From Corynebacterium occultum (GTDB lineage: Bacteria > Actinomycetota > Actinomycetes > Mycobacteriales > Mycobacteriaceae), in the NCBI RefSeq assembly GCF_009734425.1, contig NZ_CP046455.1, positions 1,116,001 through 1,180,000 of the forward strand: 64,000 nt of DNA, written 5' to 3'. The notes below the pieces were generated by a model. That model saw nothing but the letters and a program-made list of their open reading frames with translations, was not told the DNA's origin and searched no databases. Both the position numbers and the translations under genes were made by a program. This document shows positions 26,039 to 34,639 of the stretch, in pieces; positions within the stretch are counted from its first letter, which is position 1, and every line of letters starts with the position of its first letter.

Positions 26039-27577
26039 ATGACTTCCGCGATGGCGACACCCGGCCCACTGACCTTCTCTGATGGCCCCGTCCTCCTGGC
26101 GATCGGACCTGAGTATGCGATCACCACCTGGGAGATCCTCGGCCACGCCTTCGCGGAGCGGATCCCCCTCAGTGAAATTCGCACCGGTCTGGCCCGGCTC
26201 AATATAGGTGGCGGTGTCCCCGAGAATGCGGTGGCTTCCCTCTTCGTCAATGACACCACCTCCCATCCAGGCCTGGCGGGGCAGGGGCAGGCGGCCCACA
26301 ACCCCGCTGAAAGAGCGCTGATCGTGGAGGCCTGCGCCAGCTACTGGGAGATGCGGATGCAGGACATCGCCGATGCCGCGCCGGGGATGAATCAGGCGGC
26401 CGTCGATAAGCTGGGGCGCTTCAGCTTCAGCGGAGAACCACTGCTCAACGAGCTGCATGCCCTGCGGCGCAGGGAGCCCAGCACCAGCGATGAAGAAATC
26501 GAGCAGCTGCGTGGGGTGGTTGCCTCCCTGCGGAACAAGGTGGCCTTCGGGGCCGCCGGAGTCGCCGCCGCCAACCCGGAGACCCTGCCGGAGCTGATGA
26601 AAGTGGCACTTCAGCCGGAGGGGTGGGCCCAGCAGATCGCGCTGCTGGTGGCCGCCGAGGAAGTCATCGCCGGCAATATCCTGGCCAAGGTCCGATCCCC
26701 GGAATTCCGCAGCGCCACCGAAACACGGGATGCCATCACGGAACTTCTGGTGCTGATGCTGGACAACCGCCGTGAGGATCTCCGACTGGTGGAGGGCCTG
26801 AAGGAACTGCAGCAGGAATTGGAGGAGTATGACCCCTCCTTCCTGGGGAAGTTGAAACACCAGGGAACCCTCAAAAGGCTGATCCAGGTGACACAGCTCT
26901 ACACCCCCTTCATGAACATGCGGCGGGGCAGCGGCAGCGAAGATATCGAGGCAGAGGCCCCGGATGATTCGGGGGAGGAACTCATCGGGGAATTCGATGA
27001 GGAAGCCCTGGCGGCAGCCTACGGGGAGCACTTCGAGAAGATGCTCACCCCGGCCATCGAGAACATCGGGGAACTCAAGACCGCCTATCCCCATGATGAT
27101 GACAAAGGCATTGAGGCCCGGCTCCACCGCAAATTCCTGGACCAGGCCTCCGGGCAGGTCATCGACATGGATACCCAGGCAATGGACCTCATGGATGTGG
27201 TGGCGCTCTACGCGATGTCCCTGGCCATCCTCCGTGAAGTACCGGTGGACAACCGGGAGAAGCGGAGAAAGCAGGCCAGGAATCTACTGCATGTCGTGAA
27301 AACCGCGGAGGTGGCACAGGGGCTGGTGAATAATCCGCTGGTCGACAGGGGGCTTCTCATGGCCTGGACCACTCTCATGGTCTTCCTCTCGAAACAGGTA
27401 GACAAACGAGGCCTGCCCGTGGCAAAGATAGGTGTGATGGCTCCCCTGATCAGCAAGTGGATAAAGACGAACTTCGTGGACAATCTGCCTGGGGCTCCCC
27501 AGGAAGCCGCACTGAGGTTCCTCCACGGCAGTCCCCTGAAGCTCCTGGCCTTCGCCATCCAACGCAGCATTCGCTGA
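26039..27577 (+). CDS. Hypothetical protein, 512 residues
   Basis: From ATG 26039; the frame is open upstream to 25874 but that stretch overlaps the membrane gene. I do not recognise a family. The start (MATPGPLTFSDGPVLLAIGPEYAITTWE) is followed by mostly helical sequence, with a putative coiled coil around residues 145-160 (STSDEEIEQLRGVVASLRNK), an acidic loop near 300-325 (SEDIEAEAPDDSGEEL), and basic RVPVDNREKRRKQARNLL-like segment near 405. No signal peptide or membrane helix. It precedes the sugar ABC operon by 104 nt but is not clearly co-transcribed. Confidence 0.68.
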   Translation: MTSAMATPGPLTFSDGPVLLAIGPEYAITTWEILGHAFAERIPLSEIRTGLARLNIGGGVPENAVASLFVNDTTSHPGLAGQGQAAHNPAERALIVEACASYWEMRMQDIADAAPGMNQAAVDKLGRFSFSGEPLLNELHALRRREPSTSDEEIEQLRGVVASLRNKVAFGAAGVAAANPETLPELMKVALQPEGWAQQIALLVAAEEVIAGNILAKVRSPEFRSATETRDAITELLVLMLDNRREDLRLVEGLKELQQELEEYDPSFLGKLKHQGTLKRLIQVTQLYTPFMNMRRGSGSEDIEAEAPDDSGEELIGEFDEEALAAAYGEHFEKMLTPAIENIGELKTAYPHDDDKGIEARLHRKFLDQASGQVIDMDTQAMDLMDVVALYAMSLAILREVPVDNREKRRKQARNLLHVVKTAEVAQGLVNNPLVDRGLLMAWTTLMVFLSKQVDKRGLPVAKIGVMAPLISKWIKTNFVDNLPGAPQEAALRFLHGSPLKLLAFAIQRSIR

Positions 27578-27681
27578 TAAGAAGCGGCTTAAACCATCGC
27601 CCCTGCAAGATCCCTCTGAATCGATCATGAAGCTCTCTCCAGAGTTTGACTTATACCCTTGACCTGCGCAAACTCACTATT

Positions 27682-28692
27682 GTGAAGATCATTTCAAAGA
27701 CTGTCCGCTTCAAGGCAGCTGCCGCCGCAGTGCTGGCCACCGCCCTCGTCCTCACCGGCTGCTCCTCCACCGGTGGCGCCCCGCGCAACACCGCCGGCAG
27801 CGAGGGAGGCGGGACCGTCGACACGCCACGCCTGGTCGTCTCGATGGTCAGCCACGGCGCGCCAGGAGACACCTTCTGGGACCTGGTGCGCAAGGGGGCG
27901 GAGGATGCCGCACGCAAGAACAACATCGAGCTGCGCTACTCCGCTGACCCGGAAACCCCCAACCAGGCCAACCTCATCCAGTCTGCCATTGACTCTCAGG
28001 TCGACGGGCTGGCCGTCACCATGCCCAATGCTGATGCCCTGGGCCCGGCCGCGCAACGTGCCGTCGACGCCGGGATCCCGGTGGTCGGCCTCAACGCCGG
28101 CATGGAGCGTTATGCGGAATTCGGGCTCAGCGGCTTCTTCGGCCAGGAGGAGAAGATCGCCGGCACCCGCGCCGGGGAAAGACTCGCCGAGGACGGCGCG
28201 GAGCATGTGCTCTGTGTGATCCACGAGCAGGGCAACTCCTCCCAGGAGGATCGCTGCGCCGGTGTCGCGGAGGGCGCAGGGGGTGCCACCGAAGTGGAGA
28301 GCATCTATGTCAACGGAATGGACCTGACCTCGGTGCAGTCCACGCTCCAGGCCAAACTTTCCCAGGACACCTCCATCGACTGGATCATGAGTCTGGTCGC
28401 CCCGGTCGCGCTGACCGCCGCCAACTCGGCGGAGGGCGCGAACTCTGAAGCCAAGATCGCCACCTTCGACACCAACGCCCAGCTGGTGGAGGCCATCCGC
28501 AATGACAAGGTGCAGTGGGCGATCGACCAGCAGCCCTACCTGCAGGGTTACCTGGCCATCGACGCCATCTGGCTGGCGCACCGCAACGGCAGCACCGTCG
28601 GCGGTGGCCGCCCCGTGTTCACCGGACCCAGTTTTGTCGACGCCACCAATGTCGACCAGATCGCCGATGCCGCCCAGGAGGGTCTGCGGTGA
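27682..28692 (+). CDS. Sugar ABC transporter substrate-binding lipoprotein
   Basis: 336 residues from GTG 27682: basic start MKIISKTVRFKAAAA, hydrophobic core, lipobox LTGC. The mature part is a type I periplasmic-binding fold of the RbsB/FrcB group: VVSMVSHGAPGDTFWDLVRKG, SQVDGLAVTMPNADAL, AVDAGIPVVGLNAG. It binds a sugar outside the membrane. Its stop overlaps the permease start by 4 nt (GTGA). The order binding protein, permease, single-domain ATPase is like FrcBCA (fructose) systems. No sugar kinase or regulator nearby tells the substrate. Confidence 0.92.
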   Translation: MKIISKTVRFKAAAAAVLATALVLTGCSSTGGAPRNTAGSEGGGTVDTPRLVVSMVSHGAPGDTFWDLVRKGAEDAARKNNIELRYSADPETPNQANLIQSAIDSQVDGLAVTMPNADALGPAAQRAVDAGIPVVGLNAGMERYAEFGLSGFFGQEEKIAGTRAGERLAEDGAEHVLCVIHEQGNSSQEDRCAGVAEGAGGATEVESIYVNGMDLTSVQSTLQAKLSQDTSIDWIMSLVAPVALTAANSAEGANSEAKIATFDTNAQLVEAIRNDKVQWAIDQQPYLQGYLAIDAIWLAHRNGSTVGGGRPVFTGPSFVDATNVDQIADAAQEGLR

Positions 28693-29684
28693 GCCAGATC
28701 AAGAACCTCCTCAAAAGACCTGAGCTGACCAGCCTGCTCGGCGCGATCATCATCTTCACGGTCTTCATGATCGTCGCCCCGGCCTTCCGCTCCTTCGACT
28801 CCTTCGCCACGGTGCTCTACGCCAGCTCCACCATCGGCATCATGGCGGTGGCGGTGGGACTGTTGATGATCGGCAATGAGTTCGACCTCTCGGCAGGTGT
28901 CGCCGTAACCACGGCGGCCCTGGCCGCGACGATGCTCAACTACAACCTCTGGTTGAATTCCTGGGTGGGGGCACTGATCTCCCTGCTGATCTCCCTGGCC
29001 ATCGGCTTCTTCAACGGTTACCTGGTGACGAAGACGAAGATCGCCTCCTTCCTGATCACCCTGGCAGCTTTCCTCATGCTCCAAGGACTGAACCTGGCGG
29101 TGACCAAGCTGATCACCGGTGCGGTGGCCACCCCGATCATCTCCGACATGGAGGGTTTCGCCTCTGCAAAGGCGGTGTTCGCCAGCTCGGTGAACATCTT
29201 CGGTGTCAATGTCCAGGTCACCGTCTTCTGGTGGATCCTCTTCGTGGCATTGGGCAGCTACCTGCTCTACAAGACGAAGTTCGGCAACTGGATCTTCGCC
29301 GTCGGCGGTAATGAGGATGCTTCCCGGGCGATCGGTGTCCCGGTCAAAAGGGTGAAGATCATCCTGTTCATGTTCGTCGGTTTCGCCGCCTGGTTCATCG
29401 GCATGCACAACCTCTTCATGTTCGACTCCATCCAGGCCGGGCAGGGTGTGGGCAATGAATTCCTCTACATCATCGCCGCCGTCATCGGTGGCTGTTCCAT
29501 GACCGGTGGCCGCGGCACCGTGATCGGCACCGCCATCGGCGCGCTGATCTTCGGCATGGTCAACCAGGGCATCGTCTACGCCGGTTGGAACCCGGACTGG
29601 TTCATGTTCTTCCTGGGCGGCATGCTGCTCTTTGCGGTCCTGAGCAACAACAGCTTCGAGAAGTTCAACAAGGAGAGGTCATGA
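28689..29684 (+). CDS. Sugar ABC transporter permease (RbsC/FrcC-like)
   Basis: 331 residues from GTG 28689, coupled to the binding protein by a 4-nt overlap. About ten hydrophobic helices; GLLMIGNEFDLSAGVAVTTAAL and GGNEDASRAIGVPVKRVK are the branched-chain-permease/RbsC family signatures (the second is the EAA-like loop that contacts the ATPase). ERS terminates it just as the ATPase ATG begins. One permease gene is present, so the channel is likely a homodimer. Confidence 0.93.
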   Translation: MSQIKNLLKRPELTSLLGAIIIFTVFMIVAPAFRSFDSFATVLYASSTIGIMAVAVGLLMIGNEFDLSAGVAVTTAALAATMLNYNLWLNSWVGALISLLISLAIGFFNGYLVTKTKIASFLITLAAFLMLQGLNLAVTKLITGAVATPIISDMEGFASAKAVFASSVNIFGVNVQVTVFWWILFVALGSYLLYKTKFGNWIFAVGGNEDASRAIGVPVKRVKIILFMFVGFAAWFIGMHNLFMFDSIQAGQGVGNEFLYIIAAVIGGCSMTGGRGTVIGTAIGALIFGMVNQGIVYAGWNPDWFMFFLGGMLLFAVLSNNSFEKFNKERS

Positions 29685-30442
29685 GCGCACTGATTGAGCT
29701 GGAGGGCATCTCCAAGGATTACGGCGCCTACCGCGCACTCGAAGACGTTGACTTGTCAGTCAGTGCCGGTGAGGTCACCTGCGTGCTCGGTGACAATGGT
29801 GCCGGTAAGTCCACACTGATCAAGATCCTCTCCGGGCTGCACCCCGCCTCGGCAGGCACGATGCGGGTGGGAGGGGAAGAGGTGCGCTTTGCGACGCCCC
29901 GGGCAGCCATCGCAGCCGGTATCGCCACCGTCTACCAGGATCTGGCGGTGGTGGGCCAGATGAGTGTGTGGCGCAATTTCTTCCTCGGTCAGGAGCTCAC
30001 CGGGTTCCTGGGCAAACTGAAGGAAGAGGAGATGCGACGTATCGCAGATGAGCAGCTCCGCGAGATGGGCATTGACCTGCGCAGCGTGGATGTGCCGGTG
30101 GCATCACTTTCCGGGGGCCAGCGTCAGGTGGTGGCCATTGCACGTGCCATCTACTTCGGGGCGAAGGTGCTTATCCTGGATGAGCCCACCGCGGCGCTGG
30201 GGGTCAAACAGTCCGGGATGGTGCTGAAGTTTATCGCGGCCGCCCGGGACCGGGGGATCGGGGTCATCTTCATCACCCACAACCCGCATCATGCCTATCT
30301 GGTGGGGGACCATTTTCTGATCCTGAGCCTGGGGAAGCAGGTCCTGGATGCCTCCCGCGGCCAGGTGAGTCTGGAGGAGCTGACCCTGCAGATGGCTGGT
30401 GGGGGAGAGCTGGACGCTCTGGGGCATGAACTGAGGGGCTGA
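29681..30442 (+). CDS. Sugar ABC transporter ATP-binding protein, single domain
   Basis: 253 residues from ATG 29681, overlapping the permease by 4 nt, with AGGAGAGG upstream. Walker A GDNGAGKST at ~36, Q-loop VYQDLAVVGQMSVWRNF, signature LSGGQRQVVAIARA at ~143, Walker B VLILDEPTAALG at ~164, H-loop THNPHH. Unlike RbsA it has one ATPase domain, as in FrcA. It powers uptake through the adjacent permease. A 201-bp piece of this gene (29831-30031) recurs as a fragment at 33732-33932. Confidence 0.94.
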   Translation: MSALIELEGISKDYGAYRALEDVDLSVSAGEVTCVLGDNGAGKSTLIKILSGLHPASAGTMRVGGEEVRFATPRAAIAAGIATVYQDLAVVGQMSVWRNFFLGQELTGFLGKLKEEEMRRIADEQLREMGIDLRSVDVPVASLSGGQRQVVAIARAIYFGAKVLILDEPTAALGVKQSGMVLKFIAAARDRGIGVIFITHNPHHAYLVGDHFLILSLGKQVLDASRGQVSLEELTLQMAGGGELDALGHELRG

Positions 30443-30707
30443 GCTGAAGTTTCACCCGATCCTCCCTTTTTGGTTTTGAGCTGTCTAAAAAGGTGGGTGT
30501 GGGGCTCATGCTTCTCTCAGGCGCTTTCGCATAACCCTGGATTAATTCCCTGGGAGTGGAAAATTGCCATTCTAATTCCCCTGTTAGGAAGCTATGTGTT
30601 CCGCATGATGAAACATCCATTGTTGTGATGTGGCTAATGAGATGGAATCAACTCGTCCCATTCGGTGTGATCTGAATAACTAACCACTCATCATGAGGAG
30701 TGCCCCC
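30443..30707. other. Intergenic gap between ABC importer and MHS symporter
   Basis: 265 bp without a gene. It contains a weak CCTTTTT/AAAAAGG hairpin at 30465-30493 that may end the ABC operon, and is AT-richer than its surroundings. No confident promoter can be picked by eye; GAGGAG at 30695-30700 is the ribosome site of the next gene. Confidence 0.5.
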
Positions 30708-32078
30708 GTGGCCACCATCGCCAATGTCACCAACCCCGGTGCCGCGACACCGCAGCCCACAGACAAACAGCGCCGCAAGGTCCTGATCTCCAGTTTCCTC
30801 GGCTCCACCGTCGAGTACTACGACTTCCTCCTCTATGGAGCGGCGGCCGGCCTGGTCTTTCCCTACGTCTTCTTCGATGATTCGATCGATCCCTTCGTTG
30901 GAATGATCCTCTCCTACGTCATCCTTTTTGCCGGTTACCTTTCCCGCCCGGTCGGTGGCCTCCTCTTCGGGCACCTGGGTGACAGGTACGGCCGCAAGAA
31001 CGTCCTCTTCGTCACATTGATGATCATGGGTGTGGTCTCCATCGCGATCGGACTGCTGCCAGGCTATGCCACCATCGGTATCGCCGCCCCGATCCTCCTA
31101 GTCGCGCTCCGGGTGATCCAGGGCATTGCGGTGGGCGGCGAGTGGGCGGGTGCCACCCTGATGGCGGCTGAGCACTCCAAGGCTGGTTCCCGTGGTTTCG
31201 CGGCCTCCATCGCCGTGGCCGGCGCCCCCGCCGGTGCCGTGCTCTCCACCCTGGTGCTCGCCCTCTTCGCAGGTCTGCCGGAAGACCAGTTCCTCTCCTG
31301 GGGTTGGCGCGTTCCCTTCCTGCTCTCCGCAGTCCTGGTGATCATCGGTCTGTACATGCGCTACAGCCTCACCGAATCCCCGGAGTTCGAGGAGGCCCGC
31401 AGGGCTGGCCAGACCGCCACCGGCGTTCCGATGAAGCGTATCTTCACCGTCTACCCGAAGCAGACCATCTTCGCCTCGCTGACCATTGCCGCCCCGCTGT
31501 TCATGCAGGCCCTGCTCGCCGTCTTCGTGGTTCCTTTCGTGGTGCAGTCCGGTGCGATTGAACGCCAGGACGCACTGATGTTGTTGACCTTCTCATCTTT
31601 CCTCCACATCTTCGCGATCCCCGCCTTCGCCATGCTCTCGGACCGCTTCGGCCGCCGTCGCATCATGCTCATCGGCGTAGTCATCTCCATCTCCCTGGTC
31701 TTCCCGATGTTCATGCTCTTCACCTCCGGTAACGTCTGGCTGATCGGGCTGGGCTTCATCGTGGGTAACCCGATCATCCAGGCATCCATCTACGGCCCGG
31801 TTGGTGCCTTCCTCGCCGACAAGTACGCCCCGGAGGACCGCTACACCGGTGTCTCCGTCTCCTACCAGGTCGGTTCCATTCTCGGTGCCGGTGTCGCTCC
31901 GATCATGTCCACCTGGCTGGTCACCCTGGGTAATGGCTGGGGCAGCTACAACGTGGCCACCTACTTCGTTGTCCTCTGTGTGATCGCCGGAATCGGCATC
32001 ATCGCGGTGGAGAAGCCCAAGTACAACGTCCCCCGGAAGGTTGTCGAGGCCGAGCCAGCCCCGGCCCCGGTGGGCTGA
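30708..32078 (+). CDS. MFS transporter of the metabolite:H+ symporter (MHS) family
   Basis: 456 residues. GAGGAG at 30695-30700 is 7 nt before GTG 30708, making this a better start than ATG 30693, whose codons overlap the ribosome site. MHS marks: SSFLGSTVEYYDFLLYGAAAGL at helix 1, GHLGDRYGRKNVL motif A, RVIQGIAVGGEWAGATL, and EHSKAGSRGFAASI. Family members take up shikimate (ShiA), proline/betaine (ProP), citrate or dicarboxylates. The tail KPKYNVPRKVVEAEPAPAP is cytoplasmic. Substrate unknown. It ends in a bidirectional terminator. Confidence 0.9.
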   Translation: MATIANVTNPGAATPQPTDKQRRKVLISSFLGSTVEYYDFLLYGAAAGLVFPYVFFDDSIDPFVGMILSYVILFAGYLSRPVGGLLFGHLGDRYGRKNVLFVTLMIMGVVSIAIGLLPGYATIGIAAPILLVALRVIQGIAVGGEWAGATLMAAEHSKAGSRGFAASIAVAGAPAGAVLSTLVLALFAGLPEDQFLSWGWRVPFLLSAVLVIIGLYMRYSLTESPEFEEARRAGQTATGVPMKRIFTVYPKQTIFASLTIAAPLFMQALLAVFVVPFVVQSGAIERQDALMLLTFSSFLHIFAIPAFAMLSDRFGRRRIMLIGVVISISLVFPMFMLFTSGNVWLIGLGFIVGNPIIQASIYGPVGAFLADKYAPEDRYTGVSVSYQVGSILGAGVAPIMSTWLVTLGNGWGSYNVATYFVVLCVIAGIGIIAVEKPKYNVPRKVVEAEPAPAPVG

Positions 32079-32093
32079 TAGCTTCCCTTAGAA

Positions 32094-32130
32094 GAAAATC
32101 CTCTTCCCCCTGGTGGGAAGAGGATTTTTC
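32094..32130. terminator. Bidirectional terminator between two convergent MFS genes
   Basis: GAAAATCCTCTTCCC, short loop, GGGAAGAGGATTTTTC. T-run on the plus side and A-run on the other; its end touches the stop of the DHA2 gene. Confidence 0.92.
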
Positions 32131-33620
32131 TAGTTGTGGGGTTCCTGCTCGATGATGGTCCTGGTCTCGGAACCGCCGGTGCCAGCGGGAACCCGGGTGA
32201 TGAAGAAGGAGAACACCAGCGCCACCACCGCGACGATGGCGGAAGCGAGGAAGGCCGAGTTCGCGCCGTCGGCAAGTGCGGTGGTCTCTGGGACACCAGC
32301 CTCCCGGGCGGTGGAGCTGACGCTGCTGTAGATGGTGATCATCAGCGCCGTGCCAGTCGCACCGGCCAGCTGCTGAAGCGTATTCAGGATCGCGGATCCA
32401 TGCCCGTAGAGCTCCTTGGGGAGTGAACCCAGGGCGGTGGTCATCAGCGGGGTGAAGAGCGCCGCCAAACCGATGGAGAAGATGATGTGGATCGCCACGA
32501 TCATCCACACACTGGAACTCTCATTGGCGGTGGCCAGCCAGAAGAGACTACCGACCACCAGAATCATGCCCGGGGTGATCAGGGGGCGGGGGCCATGCAG
32601 ATCGAAGAGACGACCGAAGACAGGGGAGAGGACACCTTCGATCAGACCTCCCGGCATCAACACCAGACCAGTGACCAGGGCCGTGAGCAGCAAAGAACCC
32701 TGGAGATACAGGGGGAGGGTGTTGAGCACACCGAGCATCGCGCCGAAAAGACTGAGCAGCACGATCAGGGAGAAGGTGAAGTTGGGGACCGCGAGGGGAC
32801 GCAGATCCAGCAGCGCGCGGCCTTTCCTTCCTTCCGTCAATTGACGCCAGACAAAAAGAGCCAGACCGACCAGACCGACCGCCAGGATGATCAGGGCGTT
32901 AATGGCCTGCTGCCCACCCGCAAGGATGACGCTGATTGAACTCAGGCCATAAACCAGACCGCCGAAAGCGAAAACCGAGAGAATTACCGAGAGCAGATCC
33001 AGGGGAGTGGACTTCGGCTCGCCGATGTTGATCAGCTTGAACACACCGACCGCAGCAGCAATGGCCACCAACGGCACCATGGCCCAGAAAATGCCGTGCC
33101 AGGTGGTGAAACTCAGGACCACACCCGCCACCGTGGGGCCCAGGGCAGGGCCGACCGCCATGACCACGGCGATCAGACCCATCACCGTGCCACGACGCTG
33201 CGCCGGCACCAGGGTCATCGCCACCGTCATCAACAGGGGCATGACAATGGCGGTACCGATCGCCTGCGCCACCCGGGCCAGCAGCAGAAGCGCGAAGGAA
33301 GGGGCCAGCGCGGCGATGACTGTGCCGATGAGGAAAATGGCGGTGGCGAAGATGAACACCCCGCGGGTGGTGAAACGTTCCAGCAGCCAGCCGGTGGTCG
33401 GCAGAACCACCGCCATGGTCAGCATGAAACCGGTGAGCAACCACTGGGCGGTTGCGGCGGAAATATCGTAGTCCGCCATGATCGAGGGCAGTGCCACCGC
33501 AAGAGTGGTCTCATTGAGCATCATCACGAAAGCGGTGAAGACCAGCACCCCCAGGACGATCTTCACGGGGCCGGGAATCGACGCTGATTCGGCGGGGTTC
33601 GTGGCAGAGCTGGGGGACAT
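32130..33620 (-). CDS. MFS multidrug exporter (DHA2, LmrB-like)
   Basis: 496 residues, about 14 membrane helices. VFTAFVMMLNETTLAVALPSI, ATAQWLLTGFMLTMAVVLPTTGWLLERF and AVGPALGPTVAGVVLSF (motif C) are typical of DHA2 exporters such as LmrB, which gives lincomycin resistance in C. glutamicum. The first residues are cytoplasmic and Ser/Pro rich. ATG 33620 sits next to the start of the fragment region on the other strand; no dedicated regulator is present. Confidence 0.88.
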   Translation of the reverse strand: MSPSSATNPAESASIPGPVKIVLGVLVFTAFVMMLNETTLAVALPSIMADYDISAATAQWLLTGFMLTMAVVLPTTGWLLERFTTRGVFIFATAIFLIGTVIAALAPSFALLLLARVAQAIGTAIVMPLLMTVAMTLVPAQRRGTVMGLIAVVMAVGPALGPTVAGVVLSFTTWHGIFWAMVPLVAIAAAVGVFKLINIGEPKSTPLDLLSVILSVFAFGGLVYGLSSISVILAGGQQAINALIILAVGLVGLALFVWRQLTEGRKGRALLDLRPLAVPNFTFSLIVLLSLFGAMLGVLNTLPLYLQGSLLLTALVTGLVLMPGGLIEGVLSPVFGRLFDLHGPRPLITPGMILVVGSLFWLATANESSSVWMIVAIHIIFSIGLAALFTPLMTTALGSLPKELYGHGSAILNTLQQLAGATGTALMITIYSSVSSTAREAGVPETTALADGANSAFLASAIVAVVALVFSFFITRVPAGTGGSETRTIIEQEPHN

Positions 33621-33731
33621 ATGTGTACCTCTATGAGAAAGGGCCCCTTGGTGGGGAGACAGAGGCAGTGTGCGGCACCAACCCGGAGGAGAAGTCTAGC
33701 GGAGATTTGGGGGAGTGCTGGGTGGGCATCT

Positions 33732-33932
33732 TCAGGGTTGCACCCCGCCTCGGCGGGCACGATGCGGGTGGCCGGGGAAGAGGTGCGCTTTGCGACGCCC
33801 CGGGCAGCCATCGCAGCCGGTATCGCCGCCGTCTACCAGGATCTGGCGGTGGTCGGCCAGATGAGTGTGTGGCGCAATTTCTTCCTCGGCCAGAAGCTCA
33901 CCGGGTTCCGGGGCAAACTCAAGGAAGAGGAG
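33732..33932 (+). pseudogene. Copied fragment of the sugar ABC ATPase gene
   Basis: 201 bp nearly identical to 29831-30031, about 3.9 kb upstream in the same direction. It encodes 67 residues (SGLHPASAGTMRV to GKLKEEE) with only four replacements (G to A, T to A, E to K, L to R). Walker A upstream and the signature and Walker B downstream are missing, so it cannot work as an ATPase. An open frame of 174 codons (33621-34145) runs through it, but both flanks are unrelated sequence. A coincidental chimeric ORF is the simplest reading. Confidence 0.88.
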
Positions 33933-34438
33933 GGGAATTCCAAGAGCGAGGTTTCCAAAGAAGGAAGGGCCGCTGTGGTGCATTGCATCTGCGCCACAGC
34001 AGACACCGGCGCTAGCCAAGAAACCAGCTTCTTACCCTCCATGACCTTCAGCACTGAGCGTTACACCAAGGTCGAATCTACAACCAACCCCTGGAACACA
34101 GATGAACCCTGGGGGCACTGGAAGGAAACCTGCTCAACCAGATGAAGGGCCGGGACATTACCGTAGGGAATCTCACCAGCACTTCCGCTGACAAACGCAG
34201 CGAAGTCAGTATGTCGATCATTTAACAATGGTATAGGCCACCCGGAAGTGCTCAGCATCGTCAAGGAGAGCATTCCGATGTGGGATCTGGGAGACAGTAT
34301 CTTGTTTATTGAGTTCTCATTCTCAAACTTCTGTCCTGAGTATGCCACCCTATAACCCGGCATGGCATGAGGAGCTCCCACCATTACCCCGCTCATGACG
34401 GGGTCCTAATACCTTTGAGAGCGATGGGATGGTAGCCC
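33933..34438. other. Unassigned gap at the island edge
   Basis: 506 bp with lower GC than the core genes. An open frame of 111 codons on the minus strand (34061-34396) has some protein-like composition but no family I know and no ribosome site. A small ACCCCG/CGGGGT hairpin (34386-34404) may end the nuclease operon. I see no tRNA or IS end here. Confidence 0.5.
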
Positions 34439-34639
34439 TTACGAGTAGCGCGTTGATCTGTACGCACTGGGGGATTTCTCTCGCCCGGTTCGGCGCTGCC
34501 CCGCCGTCAAGCCTTCTTCGATCATTGCACGTGATTTATCCATATCTTTACGCGCGCTATCTTCTAACTTATTAAGATACGCTTCTTTATCAAAAGGTTT
34601 CTTATTTCGGCGGTTCTGCTTCTTTCTAGATTTACTCAT
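34439..34639 (-). CDS. Small basic protein coupled to the DUF262 nuclease
   Basis: 66 residues from ATG 34639 (MSKSRKKQNRRNKKPFDKEA). The start overlaps the nuclease stop by 8 nt (ATGAGTAA), so it is translationally coupled. The first 15 residues are strongly basic, the middle is an amphipathic helix (LNKLEDSARKDMDKSRAMIEEGL), and the tail is Arg/Ser rich. No family recognised. It could bind nucleic acid or be an accessory subunit or inhibitor of the nuclease. Base use is AT-richer than the core genes, like its partner. Confidence 0.65.
   Translation of the reverse strand: MSKSRKKQNRRNKKPFDKEAYLNKLEDSARKDMDKSRAMIEEGLTAGQRRTGREKSPSAYRSTRYS

Noticed and set aside
33621..34145. 174-codon gene through the copied ATPase fragment
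   Set aside because: Its two ends are unrelated to any protein I know and it lacks ATPase motifs; the frame is inherited from the copied fragment.
34061..34396. 111-codon minus-strand frame near the nuclease operon
   Set aside because: Protein-like composition but no ribosome site and no family recognised; kept only as a note on the gap.
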